The notes beneath the pieces are model-generated. The model made no database searches, was not told the origin of the DNA, and saw only the letters and a program-made list of their open reading frames with translations. Below, piece by piece: positions 35,501 through 42,096 of a stretch of DNA of 64,000 nucleotides (positions within the stretch are counted from its first letter, which is position 1; each line of letters opens with the position of its first letter). Origin of the DNA: Nansenia antarctica (Eukaryota > Chordata > Actinopteri > Argentiniformes > Microstomatidae); the NCBI GenBank assembly GCA_963989245.1, contig OZ022339.1, positions 20,016,563-20,080,562 of the forward strand, given 5' to 3'. The translations under genes were made by a program, and so were the position numbers.

Positions 35501-38500
35501 CTCAGGAACCTGTTTGGCATCTCAGGCCAAGTATTCCAGTGGCTAGAGTCATACCTGTTAAACAGATCTCAATGTGTTCTACACAATAATGTATTTTCTG
35601 CATCCCGGGCAGTCAAGTATGGAGTCCCACAGGGGTCCGTTCTGGGCCCTCTGTTGTTCTCACTGTACTTGGCACCACTGGGTCAGATCTTGCGTTCTTT
35701 TGGTCATTGTTATGCTGATGATTTACAACTATATATGCCTATAACAGCAGGAAATGTCTCAGATTTAGCTACGTTAAAGACCTGTCTGGCTGCTGTGAAG
35801 GGCTGGTTATCAGCAAACTTTCTGCTGTTAAATTCAGACAAGACTGAAATGATCAAATTCGGTCCAGCTAGACTAAATCATCCAAGTGATAGTCTTGTCT
35901 TGACCTTGGATGACTGTGTCATCCAGTGCAGGGACAGGGTTAAAAATCTCGGTGTCATTTTTTATCAGAACCTTTGACTCCCACATAAAGGGAGTGATAA
36001 AAATAGCATTCTTTCACCTCAGAAGAATTGCTAAGATTAGATCAATCCTTTCTTTTGAAGATGCTGAGGTTCTGATCCATTCATTTGTGACATCCATATT
36101 AGATTATCTTATTCTGTCGGGATTGCCAAAAAAGAGTTTCCATGGCCTACAAATGGTCCAGAATGCTGCAGCTCGCATTTTGACTGGGTCAAAGAAATAC
36201 GACCATTTCACCAGTACTGGCTTCCCTTCATTGGCTCCCTGTCCATGTTAGAGCAGACTTCTAGTTGTTGCTACTAGCATACAAAGCTATAAATGGCACT
36301 GCGCCTTCCTATCTAAAGGACCTTCTTGACCCATATGTGCCCTCAAGGTCTCTGCGCTCACAAGGCTCTGCCCTGTTGACTGTTCCCAGAGTCAGGAAGA
36401 AGACAATCGGTGAGCGGGCGTTTTCCTTCCGTGCACCAACTCTTTGGAACCTTCTTCCATTGGACATCAGACAGGCATGCTCAGTGAAAGTGTTCAAAAC
36501 CAAGTTGAAGACCCACCAGTTTTCTGTTGTCTATATGTCATAGCTTGTGTATCTGTGCTGTGAAATTATGTGTTTTTAAATTGAAATAGTTGTTTTAAAT
36601 AGTTTTAAATTGTTGCTTACCTATTGTAAAGCACTTTGACGTAAAGCACTATTATTATTATTATTTTGATTATTATTAAAGCATAAAGATATTTAAAAAC
36701 AACATGCATATTATGGATGTTTGATGTCATACTGCTGTCATTGCTCTTGACCAAGGCACCTCAGAATTGGAGTCGGTCCCCGGGCTACCATGGCACCACT
36801 GCTCTTACATAGTTAGGGTCAAATGCAGAGGACAATTAGTGCAAAATATTTTTTTAATTCCACGTTCATGGATAAAATGACATAACGGATGGAAAGGGGG
36901 GATGGCAGTTTTAGAAGGGGGATGATTTTAACTGTTTTTATTTCAGGGGGGATGCCATCCCCCCTCATCCCCCCTCAACTTGAGTGCTGTGTATACAGTA
37001 TGTAAATAGGGGGGAGCAGTGGAGCAGGTAAACATCTCCAATGCATATGGAAAAGATCCAGTTTAATCAGAGTCACTGTGCTGAGGTACTCCCATAGCTA
37101 AGTACTATAAAGCATCTTTCAGTGCACGTCATCAGGGAACTCAAAATACCCTGTGTTTCGACATTACACCATCTAATTGCATTTGCATTAGCTTGAATGG
37201 TTAAATTACAGTTCTGGAGACCTGACAGGAACTGAATTCTGGCAGTCATGGTAAACTGAATGTGAACAACCAGAGATAAGACATATCTTTCAGATCTTTC
37301 AAATAGCTAAATGGGATTGTGTTACTAATACAATTATTTGCTGTTTGGGTCATATTGTTCTGGCCCATTTTCAGTGGAGAAGGTTATACGTTCATGTCTG
37401 CAGTGAGCAGACCTCCCAGTAACTCAAACTAAACCGTAAAAACGGTTTCATTATTCATAACCAATGCCATCTTCTCTAGTCTTTTTTAGGGGGGGGGAAC
37501 AGCAATGAGTAATCTAATTTAAGAATGTCATGACATCAGCACACACCTCTTTCTCCAGGCCTGCCATCCTGTCTTTCTCTTGGGCCATGAGTGCATCCGC
37601 AGCGTCGCTCCTGTGTTGTATGGCGTGTACGGCCTGGGTCACATGCTCCTCTCTCTTGCCGGAGCTGGGCAGCAACCCTGTAAGCGAGCTAAGGAGCCCC
37701 TCCCTCTCTGTGCTCAGAGCGCCAATCAGCAGTCTAGAAACAAGGAGCAAGGAGACAGAGAGCTAAAGCAAGCTTTCATGTGTCCGTATCTGCCTGCAGA
37801 GGAGCCCACAAACACCCGTTCTTCAGTATGCAAAACAACAAAAACGGTCCACCTAGTTGTGTGCTGTAACGAGGGAGCATGGAAAATGTGGCGTCACATA
37901 AATCTGAGAGCTGTCTGGGCTGTCCGTAGTTAGCATGCAGATGACCCCAAACCTTAAATTGTAAAACAGCAGCTTCATGGTTGTTTCAGAGACCACATCA
38001 ATCAGCCTTGCTCTGTCAGGCTCAGTTTGGGTTACAGTCACGCTTGGCATTGGAATTCCACACGCTCAAATAATAATAATAATAATAATACACTAAGTCC
38101 AGCAGCCTTCATTGGAATTCCACAGCAGCCTTCAGCACTCACCTGAGGTGAACTCGACGACTCAGCAGAAACTAGAGTGCCTCCCGAGCCAGAACTGTTT
38201 TTCGAATCTGTATTCACTTTACATTTGACTTTTACAGTATCTCTAGCTAATGAATAATAATCAGGGTGTTGTACAGTACCTCTGTCTGCAGATCATCTCT
38301 TGGCTCTTTCTCTCCTGGGCTCTCTTCGCTGTGTCCAGTCTGAGGTAGGTGCGCTGCAGAGCAAGGACTTCACTAGCCTCACCTACACACAGGGGTCAAA
38401 GTTCAGGCCTCAGCAACATCCTGGGGCCAAGGCAGCTTTAATGATTTCTCTTGTTTGGAATAACAAAACGACAGTGGGCATCTGAGGCTAGGGGGACTCA

Positions 38501-40452
38501 TACAAAGTCATATGTGACTTTTAACAAAGTGTGGTGTGCATCTCAACTACCAGTAGTGCGATATCTGTAAACATACTATCTGTAGACTCTCCGCTGCTTC
38601 AGACTCTTCCACTTGTTGCGCAAAATGGGCCAGGGTTTGTCAAATACTTTGTTGGGCATCTCGTTTCTTAAGTCCTGGTATATTGTGGCATTTCTTTGCT
38701 GTTTGCCATCTAAGACATGTTTAGCAGACAGACACCGTCCTGACTCCTCTGGTTGAGTGAACGCTGACGCGACTTGCTGCCGCTGCTCTCTCGCTGTTCC
38801 AACCCTTCTTCATAGTTTTTTCTTTCCATCATTCTGGTACAGGTTAATATTAGTTTCATCTGTCCAAAGAATGCTCTTCCAGAACAGGGCTGGCCTTTTT
38901 AGTTGTTTTTTGGCAAAGTCTAATTTTGCCATTCTATTCTTTGAACCCTCTGTATTTGTTCATGTGAAGTCTTCCCTTTATGGTACACTTGGATAATGAT
39001 ATGCCTACCTCCTGGAGACTGTTCTTCACTTGGCTGGATGTTGTGAAGGGATTTTTCTTTACCATGTAAAGGATCCTGCGATCATCCACCATTGTTGTCT
39101 TCTGTCCAGACCTTTTTGTGGTGCCGAGCTCATCAGTGCGTTCTTTTTTTCTCAGAATGTACCAAACTGTTAATTTGGCCACTGCTAATGTTCCCGCTAT
39201 CTCTCTGATGGATTTTTGGTCGTTTTTGCAGCCTAAGGATGGCCTGTTTCACTTGCATTGAGAGTTCCGTTGACCGCATGTTGTGCGTATACAGCAACAG
39301 CTTTCACAAGCAAATGCCACACTTGGAATCAACTCAGTTTGAACTCAAGTTTTACCTGCTTAATTGATAAAGAAATAGTGAAGGAATAGCCCAAACTGGC
39401 CCATGAAACAGCTTTTGAGTTAATTGTCCAATTACTTTTGTGTATCTCTGACCTGGGCTTCTCATTGCTTGAACCTGAGCCTGAACATGAACAGAGCATT
39501 TATATGGCTCTAACTGTTGCTATGGAACAGGTGTATGTTTGTACTGCATAAGCAGCACTTATCAGTAAAGACTTGTCTTAGCCCTCCATTTCACTGTTAT
39601 CTGACAGGCCATCAAACATTTATTACCGTAACCAGAGTTATGCAGGGACAATCTGTGGGCTTGTATGGCACATAAAACAAGCATATACACATCCTGTAAT
39701 TATTAATTCAGACAATATATTGAATGGCTGAACTGTACGGTACCTTGGTTATCACATCCAGTGCCCTCCTCACTCCTATCCCGCCTGGCTCCACCAGGCT
39801 CATTCTTTGAGGGGCCTTCAACCAAGATAAAAATACAATTATCCACCCGCCTGAAGTCAACCATTTTTGGGGAGAGCAAACATGTTTACCAATTAAAGAA
39901 TCCTTTGATTATAAGTCAGCAAGATATAAAAACAAATAGTTGGGAAACGGAGGATTACAAGCTTATGGGTGATATTCTGGTTGCACTGCATAATCTGAAT
40001 TAGCCTGAATTAGAAATGAACAAACCCGCCCACCGACCCATTTAATTGAAAGGAAAATCAGCGTTTCTCTGAGCAGGCATGAACTGGCACAGACTTTTGC
40101 GTTGTTTAGATTGACATACTGTATGTTCAATTGAAAAGTGAACTTTACTCCTAAGAGCATGAAATCATCGTGTACATGATCATTTTGATAACATGATTGG
40201 AGGGGTGACATCAAATACAAATCTCACAAGTATAGTTCAAAGAGGCCTCCACACTTTAAACAAACAACATATCAATAACAAACCAACATCAAAGACACAC
40301 AACATACCTGCTTTAAGAGACATGGACTTTGAAGAATCTTTAGACTTGACCATGGCTCCACCAAATTGGTTTTGCGTAGGTTCTCTCTCCAACGAGTCTT
40401 GATCATTCAACCCTGTAATCAGAATGATCTCCACACCACCACTGGTCTCCAT
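11133..40452 (-). CDS. ODAD1/CCDC63-family dynein docking protein gene
   Basis: The gene model has twelve exons: 40452-40308, 39815-39744, 38382-38280, 37733-37547, 31952-31851, 29295-29182, 29064-28997, 20175-19988, 18746-18540, 15378-15127, 14096-14014, 11301-11133. All junctions are AG/GT and all phases agree, giving 563 codons plus one base with no stop. The predicted protein is coiled coil nearly throughout. Family signatures in the expected order: LQRTYLRLDTAKRAQERKSQ, NGRFSSLVSTNTTLRQDIE, FDMREEAQVRLLRAHDQQVK, NFALFNYVLEQ. The family (ODAD1/CCDC114, CCDC63) docks outer dynein arms on axonemal doublets of motile cilia. It is unusual in carrying an Arg/Pro-rich insert of about 90 residues across exons 9-10. 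I cannot decide between ODAD1 and CCDC63 orthology. The 3' end was not found. Confidence 0.8.
12190..13330 (+). mobile_element. Degenerate L2-type LINE fragments
   Basis: The plus strand shows broken frames. Near 12245 there is an endonuclease end (LLGDF-like, LTHKAGNQLNLVFTR). Near 13160-13290 there is an L2-type C-terminus (WRWNKLPTAVRTAESLPIF in shifted frames). Many stops and shifts show it is inactive. It lies in the intron between ODAD1-like exons 11 and 12. Confidence 0.7.
13461..13497. repeat. (TGTGTGTA)n simple repeat
   Basis: A short TGTGTA/TGTG repeat. The flanking 13330-13900 shows no gene or recognised element. Confidence 0.8.
14014..14096 (-). CDS. ODAD1-like exon 11
   Basis: Acceptor CCCACAG, donor GTAGTG; phase 1 in, phase 0 out. 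It encodes MEDVNFALFNYVLEQSRMIE and then KMTKDLEQ. NFALFNY is the strongest signature of the ODAD1/CCDC63 family. Read through, the exon stays open to a stop at 13897; another frame just after the donor is also open and acidic (see findings). Confidence 0.85.
14672..14994. mobile_element. Short TIR element (MITE)
   Basis: The ends are perfect inverted repeats of 28 bp: CAATGGACCTATCGCTAAGC plus CACGCCCC at the left, and its complement ending at 14994. Total length is 323 bp. It holds a short frame starting MAGDVKFQIFDLPQEV at 14785, probably the relic of a transposase N-terminus. It sits in the intron between ODAD1-like exons 10 and 11. No target duplication was resolved; the superfamily is unknown. 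Confidence 0.8.
15127..15378 (-). CDS. ODAD1-like exon 10
   Basis: The acceptor CTCTCCTCCAG is good and the donor is GTAAGA; phase 1 in and out. It encodes a basic/low-complexity first half (ANRRRSTLVWPMF, EAEPRGRRLPEHRRL), then FVEEQERLRELARNALEEQ and FDAQLFFSVYME. The last stretch aligns in position with the short segment that precedes NFALFNY in family members. The first half looks like an insertion relative to the family. Confidence 0.65.
15395..15591. repeat. Foldback with telomere-like TTAGGG core
   Basis: Two arms of about 50 bp (15395-15445 and 15540-15590) are perfect inverted repeats, containing TGTGGGAATACGGTACATGT and two TTAGGG units each. About 95 bp between them hold further TTAGGG variants. 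TA-rich sequence flanks both sides. It starts 17 bp upstream (minus sense) of the ODAD1-like exon 10 acceptor. Confidence 0.85.
15597..15630. repeat. (TA)n simple repeat
   Basis: Two TA runs adjoin the foldback element. The rest of 15630-15890 shows nothing recognised. Confidence 0.8.
15890..15962 (-). mobile_element. Rex1-like LINE 3' tail
   Basis: The reverse complement matches the last 60 bp of the elements at 8425-8975 and 51985-52345 (ACTATAGCAATGACAATAAAGACC) and ends in a (CATT)n tail at 15892-15912. It is an extreme 5' truncation. Confidence 0.75.
16455..16588. mobile_element. Foldback MITE
   Basis: The arms of about 48 bp are imperfect inverted repeats, sharing TGAATATCAGCAC.GCTGTGATT, with a loop of about 30 bp (GGTACTCGGCCTGTGGCCTC). 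It has no coding capacity. The family is not known to me. Confidence 0.75.
16741..16871. repeat. (CA)n compound microsatellite
   Basis: CA repeats with a central block of CCCACA hexamers near 16803-16850. Confidence 0.95.
17213..17632 (+). CDS. Unidentified 139-codon open frame
   Basis: An ATG frame of 139 codons lies within an intron of the ODAD1-like gene, on the opposite strand. The region is unusually GC-balanced and free of recognised repeats. The minus strand of the same stretch is open too, over 87 codons (17388-17125). I recognise no domain, and neither frame shows convincing codon bias. It may be a lone exon, a non-coding transcript or chance. Confidence 0.15.
   Translation: MSSTGTQPGEKVMLRPLKYTDSISMVEASILHSAHLGLVPAGIFQPVSSPSPELLPGFIFHSNAWQVSPCCAGLPFQERCLLADKGMLHLGSRGGRRPATTWSLKPQREAGGRFLCLRGKSYILIVSTTIRQCVPAPRP
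17660..18415. other. Intronic stretch, nothing recognised
   Basis: I found no gene, long repeat or RNA in this intron segment. Confidence 0.5.
18419..18484. mobile_element. Minimal Tc1-type palindrome
   Basis: ACAGTACCAGTCAAGAGTTT and its near-complement AAACTTTTGACTGGTACTGT face each other across about 14 bp. This is the terminal sequence known from fish Tc1-like elements. TA dinucleotides flank both ends, as expected for Tc1 targets. Everything internal has been deleted. Confidence 0.8.
18540..18746 (-). CDS. ODAD1-like exon 9
   Basis: Acceptor TTTCACAG, donor GTGAGA; phase 1 in and out. It encodes EVQERESRVEQQVQLNQYEV and VEKIGDIVERK, matching the coil before the NFALFNY exon. A Gly/Pro/Glu/Arg-rich tail of about 40 residues that I do not recognise from the family follows. 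Confidence 0.75.
18750..19215. other. AT-rich intron, nothing recognised
   Basis: TAATAAT-rich sequence near 18856-18920; no gene or identifiable element. Confidence 0.5.
19226..19307. repeat. 15-bp minisatellite
   Basis: About five to six head-to-tail copies of GGTAGGCCCTTATGG, almost perfect, in the intron between ODAD1-like exons 8 and 9. Confidence 0.95.
19442..19560. mobile_element. Tc1-like terminal fragment
   Basis: The stretch TGCTTGAAAGTATGTGAACC followed by CCTTGTGCAAT matches the complement of 56836-56872. It is the end of a Tc1/mariner-type element. No transposase is recognisable in the rest of 19560-19930. Confidence 0.6.
19988..20175 (-). CDS. ODAD1-like exon 8
   Basis: Acceptor GCGCAG, donor GTGCTC; phase 2 in, phase 1 out. 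It encodes REEAQVRLLRAHDQQVK, AGEMWELRRGL and ETFLQEKTKVRPHDRSFL. The REEAQ start directly follows the FDM of exon 7, giving the family motif in which an R-E-E-A step follows a short linker. Confidence 0.85.
20385..20495 (+). repeat. Unclassified interspersed repeat, copy 2
   Basis: Inverted relative to 275-376. It shares AAATACCTACACATTGTTAG and the adjoining CAAACTTGGG. A G-run at 20462-20469 interrupts the similarity. Confidence 0.55.
20949..21050. repeat. (TG)n microsatellite
   Basis: A TG run with single interruptions at TATG and TCTG. Confidence 0.95.
21401..23196 (-). mobile_element. Academ-like long-TIR transposon, defective
   Basis: Inverted repeats of about 230 bp, starting GGGTCCAAAACCAAAATTC, form the ends (21401-21632 and 22953-23196). 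Inside, the minus strand encodes a broken protein: FDQSEADTILFSAYAVLRES near 22760-22690, then VVIDAADTDAY, then LHCITGCDANSGFYG near 22530-22485, then an acidic Glu/Ser tail ending at 21979. SEADT and TGCD are motifs of XPG/FEN1-like nucleases. Academ transposons are known to carry such a nuclease, so I assign it there tentatively. An in-frame TAG just before SEADT, a frameshift near 22280 and the missing transposase core show a dead copy. Confidence 0.65.
21979..22780 (-). pseudogene. XPG-like nuclease fragment of the TIR element
   Basis: Two overlapping frames (22619-22206 and 22302-21979) form one ancestral C-terminal region. See the parent element for motifs. The tail is strongly acidic (ESEEGDEEEGEEDSESS). 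It is disrupted by a stop upstream and a frameshift. Confidence 0.6.
23206..24730 (+). mobile_element. hAT-like TIR element remnant
   Basis: Ends of about 80 bp are imperfect inverted repeats: GAAAAGTTTTTCTCTGCTGG and CTGGTCCATGAATTATTAT at the left, complementary sequence at 24645-24725. The internal frame 23776-23961 has the motif HTQKGRVARGFQQACYERF, which resembles the region before the TTF-type zinc finger of ZMYM1-like hAT transposases. It stops soon after. The element lies immediately beside the right end of the Academ-like element. Confidence 0.5.
24740..26160. other. Intronic stretch with low-copy tandem units
   Basis: There is no gene that I can support. The minus strand is open from 25430 to 24924, but the sequence resembles dispersed repeat DNA (AGTCGCCAAGTTGGCAACAC motifs) and the frame has no recognisable domain. 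Three copies of CTCGTTTTGGAGTCA-like 15-18-bp units occur at 25350-25392, and a C-run at 24993-25005. Confidence 0.5.
26190..27422 (-). mobile_element. Rex1/jockey-type LINE ORF2 fragment
   Basis: 410 codons open on the minus strand. It encodes reverse transcriptase from the fingers onward (IPVPKKS, ALTSVVMKVFERLV), GSPQGCVLSPLLFSLYIN, the catalytic box FADDTTLVG, and the C-terminal LPSGRRVRSLKT and FFPTAIRLLNAA typical of the family. No endonuclease is present: it is truncated upstream at about 27430. On the 3' side it meets a G-run (26196-26209) instead of a normal tail. The frame being intact suggests a fairly young copy. Confidence 0.88.
27608..27652. repeat. (GT)n microsatellite
   Basis: Interrupted GT repeats. 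Just before them a 46-bp unit (GTAGTGAGTTACATGCTAAG) occurs twice at 27471 and 27543. Confidence 0.85.
27660..28400. other. Intronic stretch, nothing recognised
   Basis: No gene or identifiable mobile element. An ATT repeat follows at 28406. Confidence 0.5.
28406..28441. repeat. (ATT)n microsatellite
   Basis: An ATT run preceded by GGCAATAAAAAATCATGAA, probably the 3' tail of an unrecognised retroelement. Confidence 0.85.
28997..29064 (-). CDS. ODAD1-like exon 7
   Basis: Acceptor CCACACAG, donor GTATTG; phase 0 in, phase 2 out. It encodes ELLDTRREKGIFLEEAIEHF then DM, followed by the R completed in exon 8. In the family this is the coil leading into the REEA motif. Confidence 0.85.
29182..29295 (-). 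CDS. ODAD1-like exon 6
   Basis: Acceptor CATCAG, donor GTAAAA; phase 0 in and out, 38 codons. It encodes VNGRFSSLVSTNTTLRQDIE then TIRGKKQTFLQLHRKLQT. The pattern of F, N, LR and an acidic I two residues later is the family's central coil signature. Confidence 0.88.
29491..29554. repeat. (GT)n microsatellite
   Basis: A pure GT run in the intron between ODAD1-like exons 5 and 6, about 200 bp upstream of the exon 6 acceptor. Confidence 0.95.
29640..29716 (+). mobile_element. L2-type LINE 3' tail
   Basis: GAGCACTTTGAGCTGCAACA, then GCAGGAAAAGCGCTATACAA and a TTATT run. The same tail family recurs in the opposite sense at 57738-57830 and 63192-63350. Confidence 0.7.
30120..30220. repeat. (ACCTCTCACTCT)n minisatellite
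   Basis: About eight copies of a 6/12-bp CTCACTCTACCT unit, lying just left of the Tc1-like element. Confidence 0.85.
30237..31473. mobile_element. Tc1-like element with nested SINE
   Basis: Terminal inverted repeats contain ACAGTGCATTGGGAACGTAT at the left and its counterpart, ending TCCGAATGCACTGTA, at the right. Internal sequence near 30870-30970 (AGAATAGTGGTAGCTGCATC, CTGGCAGGGACTGGGGAGGG) is the C-terminal part of a decayed Tc1 transposase. No frame remains open. A tRNA-derived SINE sits near its right end. Confidence 0.85.
31130..31330 (+). mobile_element. tRNA-derived SINE (V-SINE-like)
   Basis: The 5' part has polymerase III boxes (A-like TGGTCTAGTGGATAG, B-like GTGAGTTCTAATCCC). 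The central and 3' parts, with TTGAGTAAGGCACTTAG and AAATCGCTTTGGATTAAAAG then CGTCTGCTAAATGG, match the widespread teleost V-SINE-type tail. It is inserted in the Tc1-like element. Confidence 0.75.
31851..31952 (-). CDS. ODAD1-like exon 5
   Basis: Acceptor TTTCTACAG, donor GTCTGC; phase 0 in and out, 34 codons. It encodes IQDIQRKIDQERKVSASKED then PARKIQKLTTQLAK, a coil in the expected place between the N-terminal coil and the NGRF segment. Confidence 0.8.
32030..32735 (+). mobile_element. L2-type LINE fragment with (ACTTG)n tail
   Basis: The translation is broken over several frames: FQSGFKPRHSTETALLRVF-like, LLLLDLTAAFDTVDHMIL, then CGVPQGSIMGPLFLLYML-like, then HCFADDVQVYLPL. The 3' end reads GTGCTATACAAATAAAGTTG followed by GACTT repeats. 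Several frameshifts; inactive. It begins about 80 bp upstream (minus sense) of ODAD1-like exon 5. Confidence 0.85.
32835..33020. mobile_element. Decayed Tc1-like fragment
   Basis: CAGTGGGGTGCAAAAATCTG is a known Tc1-type terminus, followed by remnants of the internal region. No open frame is left. Confidence 0.5.
33020..34270. other. Intronic stretch, nothing recognised
   Basis: A T-run occurs at 33121-33133. I see no gene, RNA or identifiable element in the rest. Confidence 0.5.
34275..36665 (+). mobile_element. Long L2-type LINE, frameshifted
   Basis: Near-complete C-terminal two thirds of an L2-type ORF2: endonuclease end and linker at 34291-34770 (KGSQKSYTPWLNDELLILKK), RT at 34964-35977 (SKVFEKVVSKQLVDFLS, LLLLDLSAAFDTVDHHILLD, GVPQGSVLGPLLFSLYL, CYADDLQLYMP), and the C-terminus to 36543 (FSFRAPTLWNLLPLDIRQ). 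It ends in AGCACTTTGACGTAAAGCAC and ATT repeats. At least five frame breaks or stops make it inactive. It lies in the intron between ODAD1-like exons 4 and 5. Confidence 0.92.
36666..37546. other. Intronic stretch, nothing recognised
   Basis: No gene. GGGGGGATG-type runs occur at 36893-36985. A run of nine Gs sits at 37489-37497. Confidence 0.5.
37547..37733 (-). CDS. ODAD1-like exon 4
   Basis: Acceptor TTTCTAG, donor GTGTGT; phase 2 in, phase 0 out. It encodes LLIGALSTEREGLLSSLTGL, HVTQAVHAIQHRSDAADALM and AQEKDRMAGLEKE, a long helical stretch as expected for the N-terminal coil. Confidence 0.8.
38280..38382 (-). CDS. ODAD1-like exon 3
   Basis: Acceptor TGTGTAG, donor GTACTG; phase 1 in, phase 2 out. 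It encodes GEASEVLALQRTYLRLDTAK then RAQERKSQEMICRQ. An LQRQ-like start followed by a charged helix is the first conserved block of the family. Confidence 0.85.
38780..39490 (-). mobile_element. Decayed Tc1-like transposase fragment
   Basis: On the minus strand 39182-38934 encodes an N-terminal helix-turn-helix part (MVDDRRILYMVKKNPFTTSS, EVGISLSKCTIKGRLHMNKY), recognisable as Tc1-family. Neighbouring frames are broken. Inactive. It lies in the intron between ODAD1-like exons 2 and 3. Confidence 0.8.
39744..39815 (-). CDS. ODAD1-like exon 2
   Basis: Acceptor TTGAAG, donor GTACCG; phase 1 in and out. It encodes GPSKNEPGGARRDRSEEGTG then CDNQ, a hydrophilic, probably disordered linker. The exon is short and not conserved by eye. 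It is supported by phase agreement with exons 1 and 3. Confidence 0.6.
40308..40452 (-). CDS. ODAD1-like exon 1 with start codon
   Basis: ATG at 40452-40450 in a good context (GACATGG). It encodes METSGGVEIILITGLNDQDS and then a Ser/Lys-rich stretch to SLKAG, with donor GTATGT in phase 1. The upstream frame has no further ATG that joins. I infer this is the first coding exon. Confidence 0.65.
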
Positions 40453-40550
40453 GTCATATAGTTTTATTTTGGTGAGTGCCTCTTAGATACCAGATAAGAA
40501 CTTTCACATCCCAACACTTATCAGCCAACCAGACTGTTAGGGTATCTCCA

Positions 40551-40557
40551 GTAAACA
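40551..40557 (+). promoter_or_regulatory. Possible forkhead site upstream of ODAD1-like ATG
   Basis: GTAAACA about 100 bp upstream of the start codon fits the forkhead consensus. FOXJ1 controls motile-cilia genes, but a 7-mer is weak evidence by itself. I did not find a convincing RFX X-box nearby. Confidence 0.2.
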
Positions 40558-40603
40558 CACAACCAAAGTAGTATCAGGAAGAGTGATTCTACCTAGTTGA
40601 CAG

Positions 40604-40830
40604 CCATTACAGCCAACAGCTTGTTGAAAATGGTGGAAAAACCAAGGTGTGGTAGTGCGATGGTGGATGTTTCAGACAGCAACAGACACATCCACTTGAT
40701 CAGCACCTGACGTAAAAGGGTACAAATATCAGTGTGTCTGTACCTTTCACATCAGGTGCTGATCAAGTGGATGTGTGTGTTGCTGTTGCGGTCTGAAACT
40801 TCAACAAGCTGTTGGCTGTAATGCCAATGT
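40604..40830. repeat. Long imperfect hairpin upstream of ODAD1-like start
   Basis: Arms 40604-40714 and 40753-40828 are inverted repeats: TCAGGTGCTGATCAAGTGGA on the right matches TCCACTTGATCAGCACCTGA on the left, and TACAGCCAACAGCTTGTTGA matches its complement. One arm carries an extra segment of about 35 bp. It is probably a foldback transposon. Confidence 0.8.
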
Positions 40831-41510
40831 GTTCTGCCCTCTAGTCCAGCGTCTCGACCAGTGTTCCTAGCACCTCAGAGAGGCCTTATGGCACATTTCC
40901 ACCAGTACTTAAAGCCCTAAAGTTGCAGACGTCTGTGTTTCCATCTCTGAGGACAGGACCAAAACAGTTACCAGGCATGGTCTCTGTGGACCTACCCCGA
41001 TATTTTGGGACTTCATATTTGGGGGGATTTTTTGGGACCTCCCTGCTCGCCCCATGTCCTAACCCTGGGTGATGGAAACACAACTCCCCCAAAAATCACA
41101 GCAGTGCTTACACCCCAAAAAACGGATGAAAAAACCTCATCAGAGAGCTTTCAGGGGGTCCCAAGGAAAGGAAACACTAACAAAGAGAAAACCATACTAT
41201 CGCAGCAGGGCCAAACGATGCAACATTTGCTATACTGTAAATTTACCTTTTTCGGGCATTGACAACATACCTAGTTTCACATGTTAAGTGTTAACAATCA
41301 ACACGGTTTTACCTTCACCAGAAACTCACTGAACCAGAGCTGTCTAAGCTTGTACACTAGATCCCTGTGTTTCCACGGCATTACAACCTGCCTTGCAGAC
41401 CTCCACAAGTAGGCCACCTCTCTCCTCTCTCCTTGGGGCTGGAGTGACCCGTCACTTTAAAGTCATTGTTTCTGAGTGGGGCAGTCCCACTCCTATTTGT
41501 CTTTTCTTTG
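40830..41510. other. Intergenic spacer, nothing recognised
   Basis: This is part of the 1.5-kb gap between the CFAP46-like stop and the ODAD1-like start. Minor open frames occur on both strands, but I recognise no protein. 41020-41170 looks like a dispersed repeat remnant. Confidence 0.5.
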
Positions 41511-41514
41511 TGAT

Positions 41515-41690
41515 AGAGACAGTCGAGATTTTGACAGGAAGGATGGGTGAGAGAGAGAGAAGGGATGACATGCAGGATATATCCGTGGCCAGAATCGAAC
41601 CGGGAACCCTGCGGTTACATGGTTGACGCTTCGTGTGTTGCGCCCCTGGACCATTGTTATAAAGAGTGCCCCTCTGTTAGACAACTCTGT
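41515..41690 (-). mobile_element. tRNA-derived SINE
   Basis: In the minus sense it has the B box GGTTCGATTCTGGCC and A-box-like GGGGCGCAACACACGAAGC, followed by ATATCCTGCATGTCATCCCT, a phrase seen in many fish SINEs. It sits downstream of the CFAP46-like stop. Confidence 0.7.
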
Positions 41691-41751
41691 GCCATTGCTG
41701 GTGCATTAGATGGCTTACTTAAAACAGACGGTTAACCCACCGGAGATATTT

Positions 41752-41757
41752 TTTATT
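41752..41757 (-). terminator. Polyadenylation signal of CFAP46-like gene
   Basis: AATAAA in the minus sense about 210 bp after the TGA at 41966. Its position is suitable for a short 3' UTR. Confidence 0.45.
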
Positions 41758-41965
41758 TCACTCAAAGCAGGCAAAACATGGTGATCTGTCTCTAGTCTAG
41801 AGAACTGAAGACACTCATGGGTAAATGATGCCTTCTTTGTAATTCTTTCTAGAGTCACATTTGTATTATCATATACTGTAATGTTTGTTTTCCTCCAACA
41901 ATTTCACAAATCCGTCAAAAATGATACATCAAACAACACAGGAGGAGTGACAGAAGTGGACAGTG

Positions 41966-42096
41966 TCATGTCACAACTAAGTTAGGCAGCCCATAGATGA
42001 TGCAGTTGAAAGCCGACGGGGAAGGGGCCACTCTCTGCTGAGCATCAGCTGAACTCCCATCTCTCTTCACATCAGAATCCTCCTGGAACACAGTGC
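41966..42096 (-). CDS. CFAP46-like last exon
   Basis: Acceptor TTCTACAG; phase 1 in. It encodes TVFQEDSDVKRDGSSADAQQ, then SAFNCIIYGLPNLVVT and TGA. The YGLPN motif close to the C-terminus fits the end of a CHAT-like fold. Confidence 0.78.

Noticed and set aside
39761..40003. 80-codon plus frame near exon 2
   Set aside because: It overlaps a phase-consistent minus exon and has no recognisable domain.
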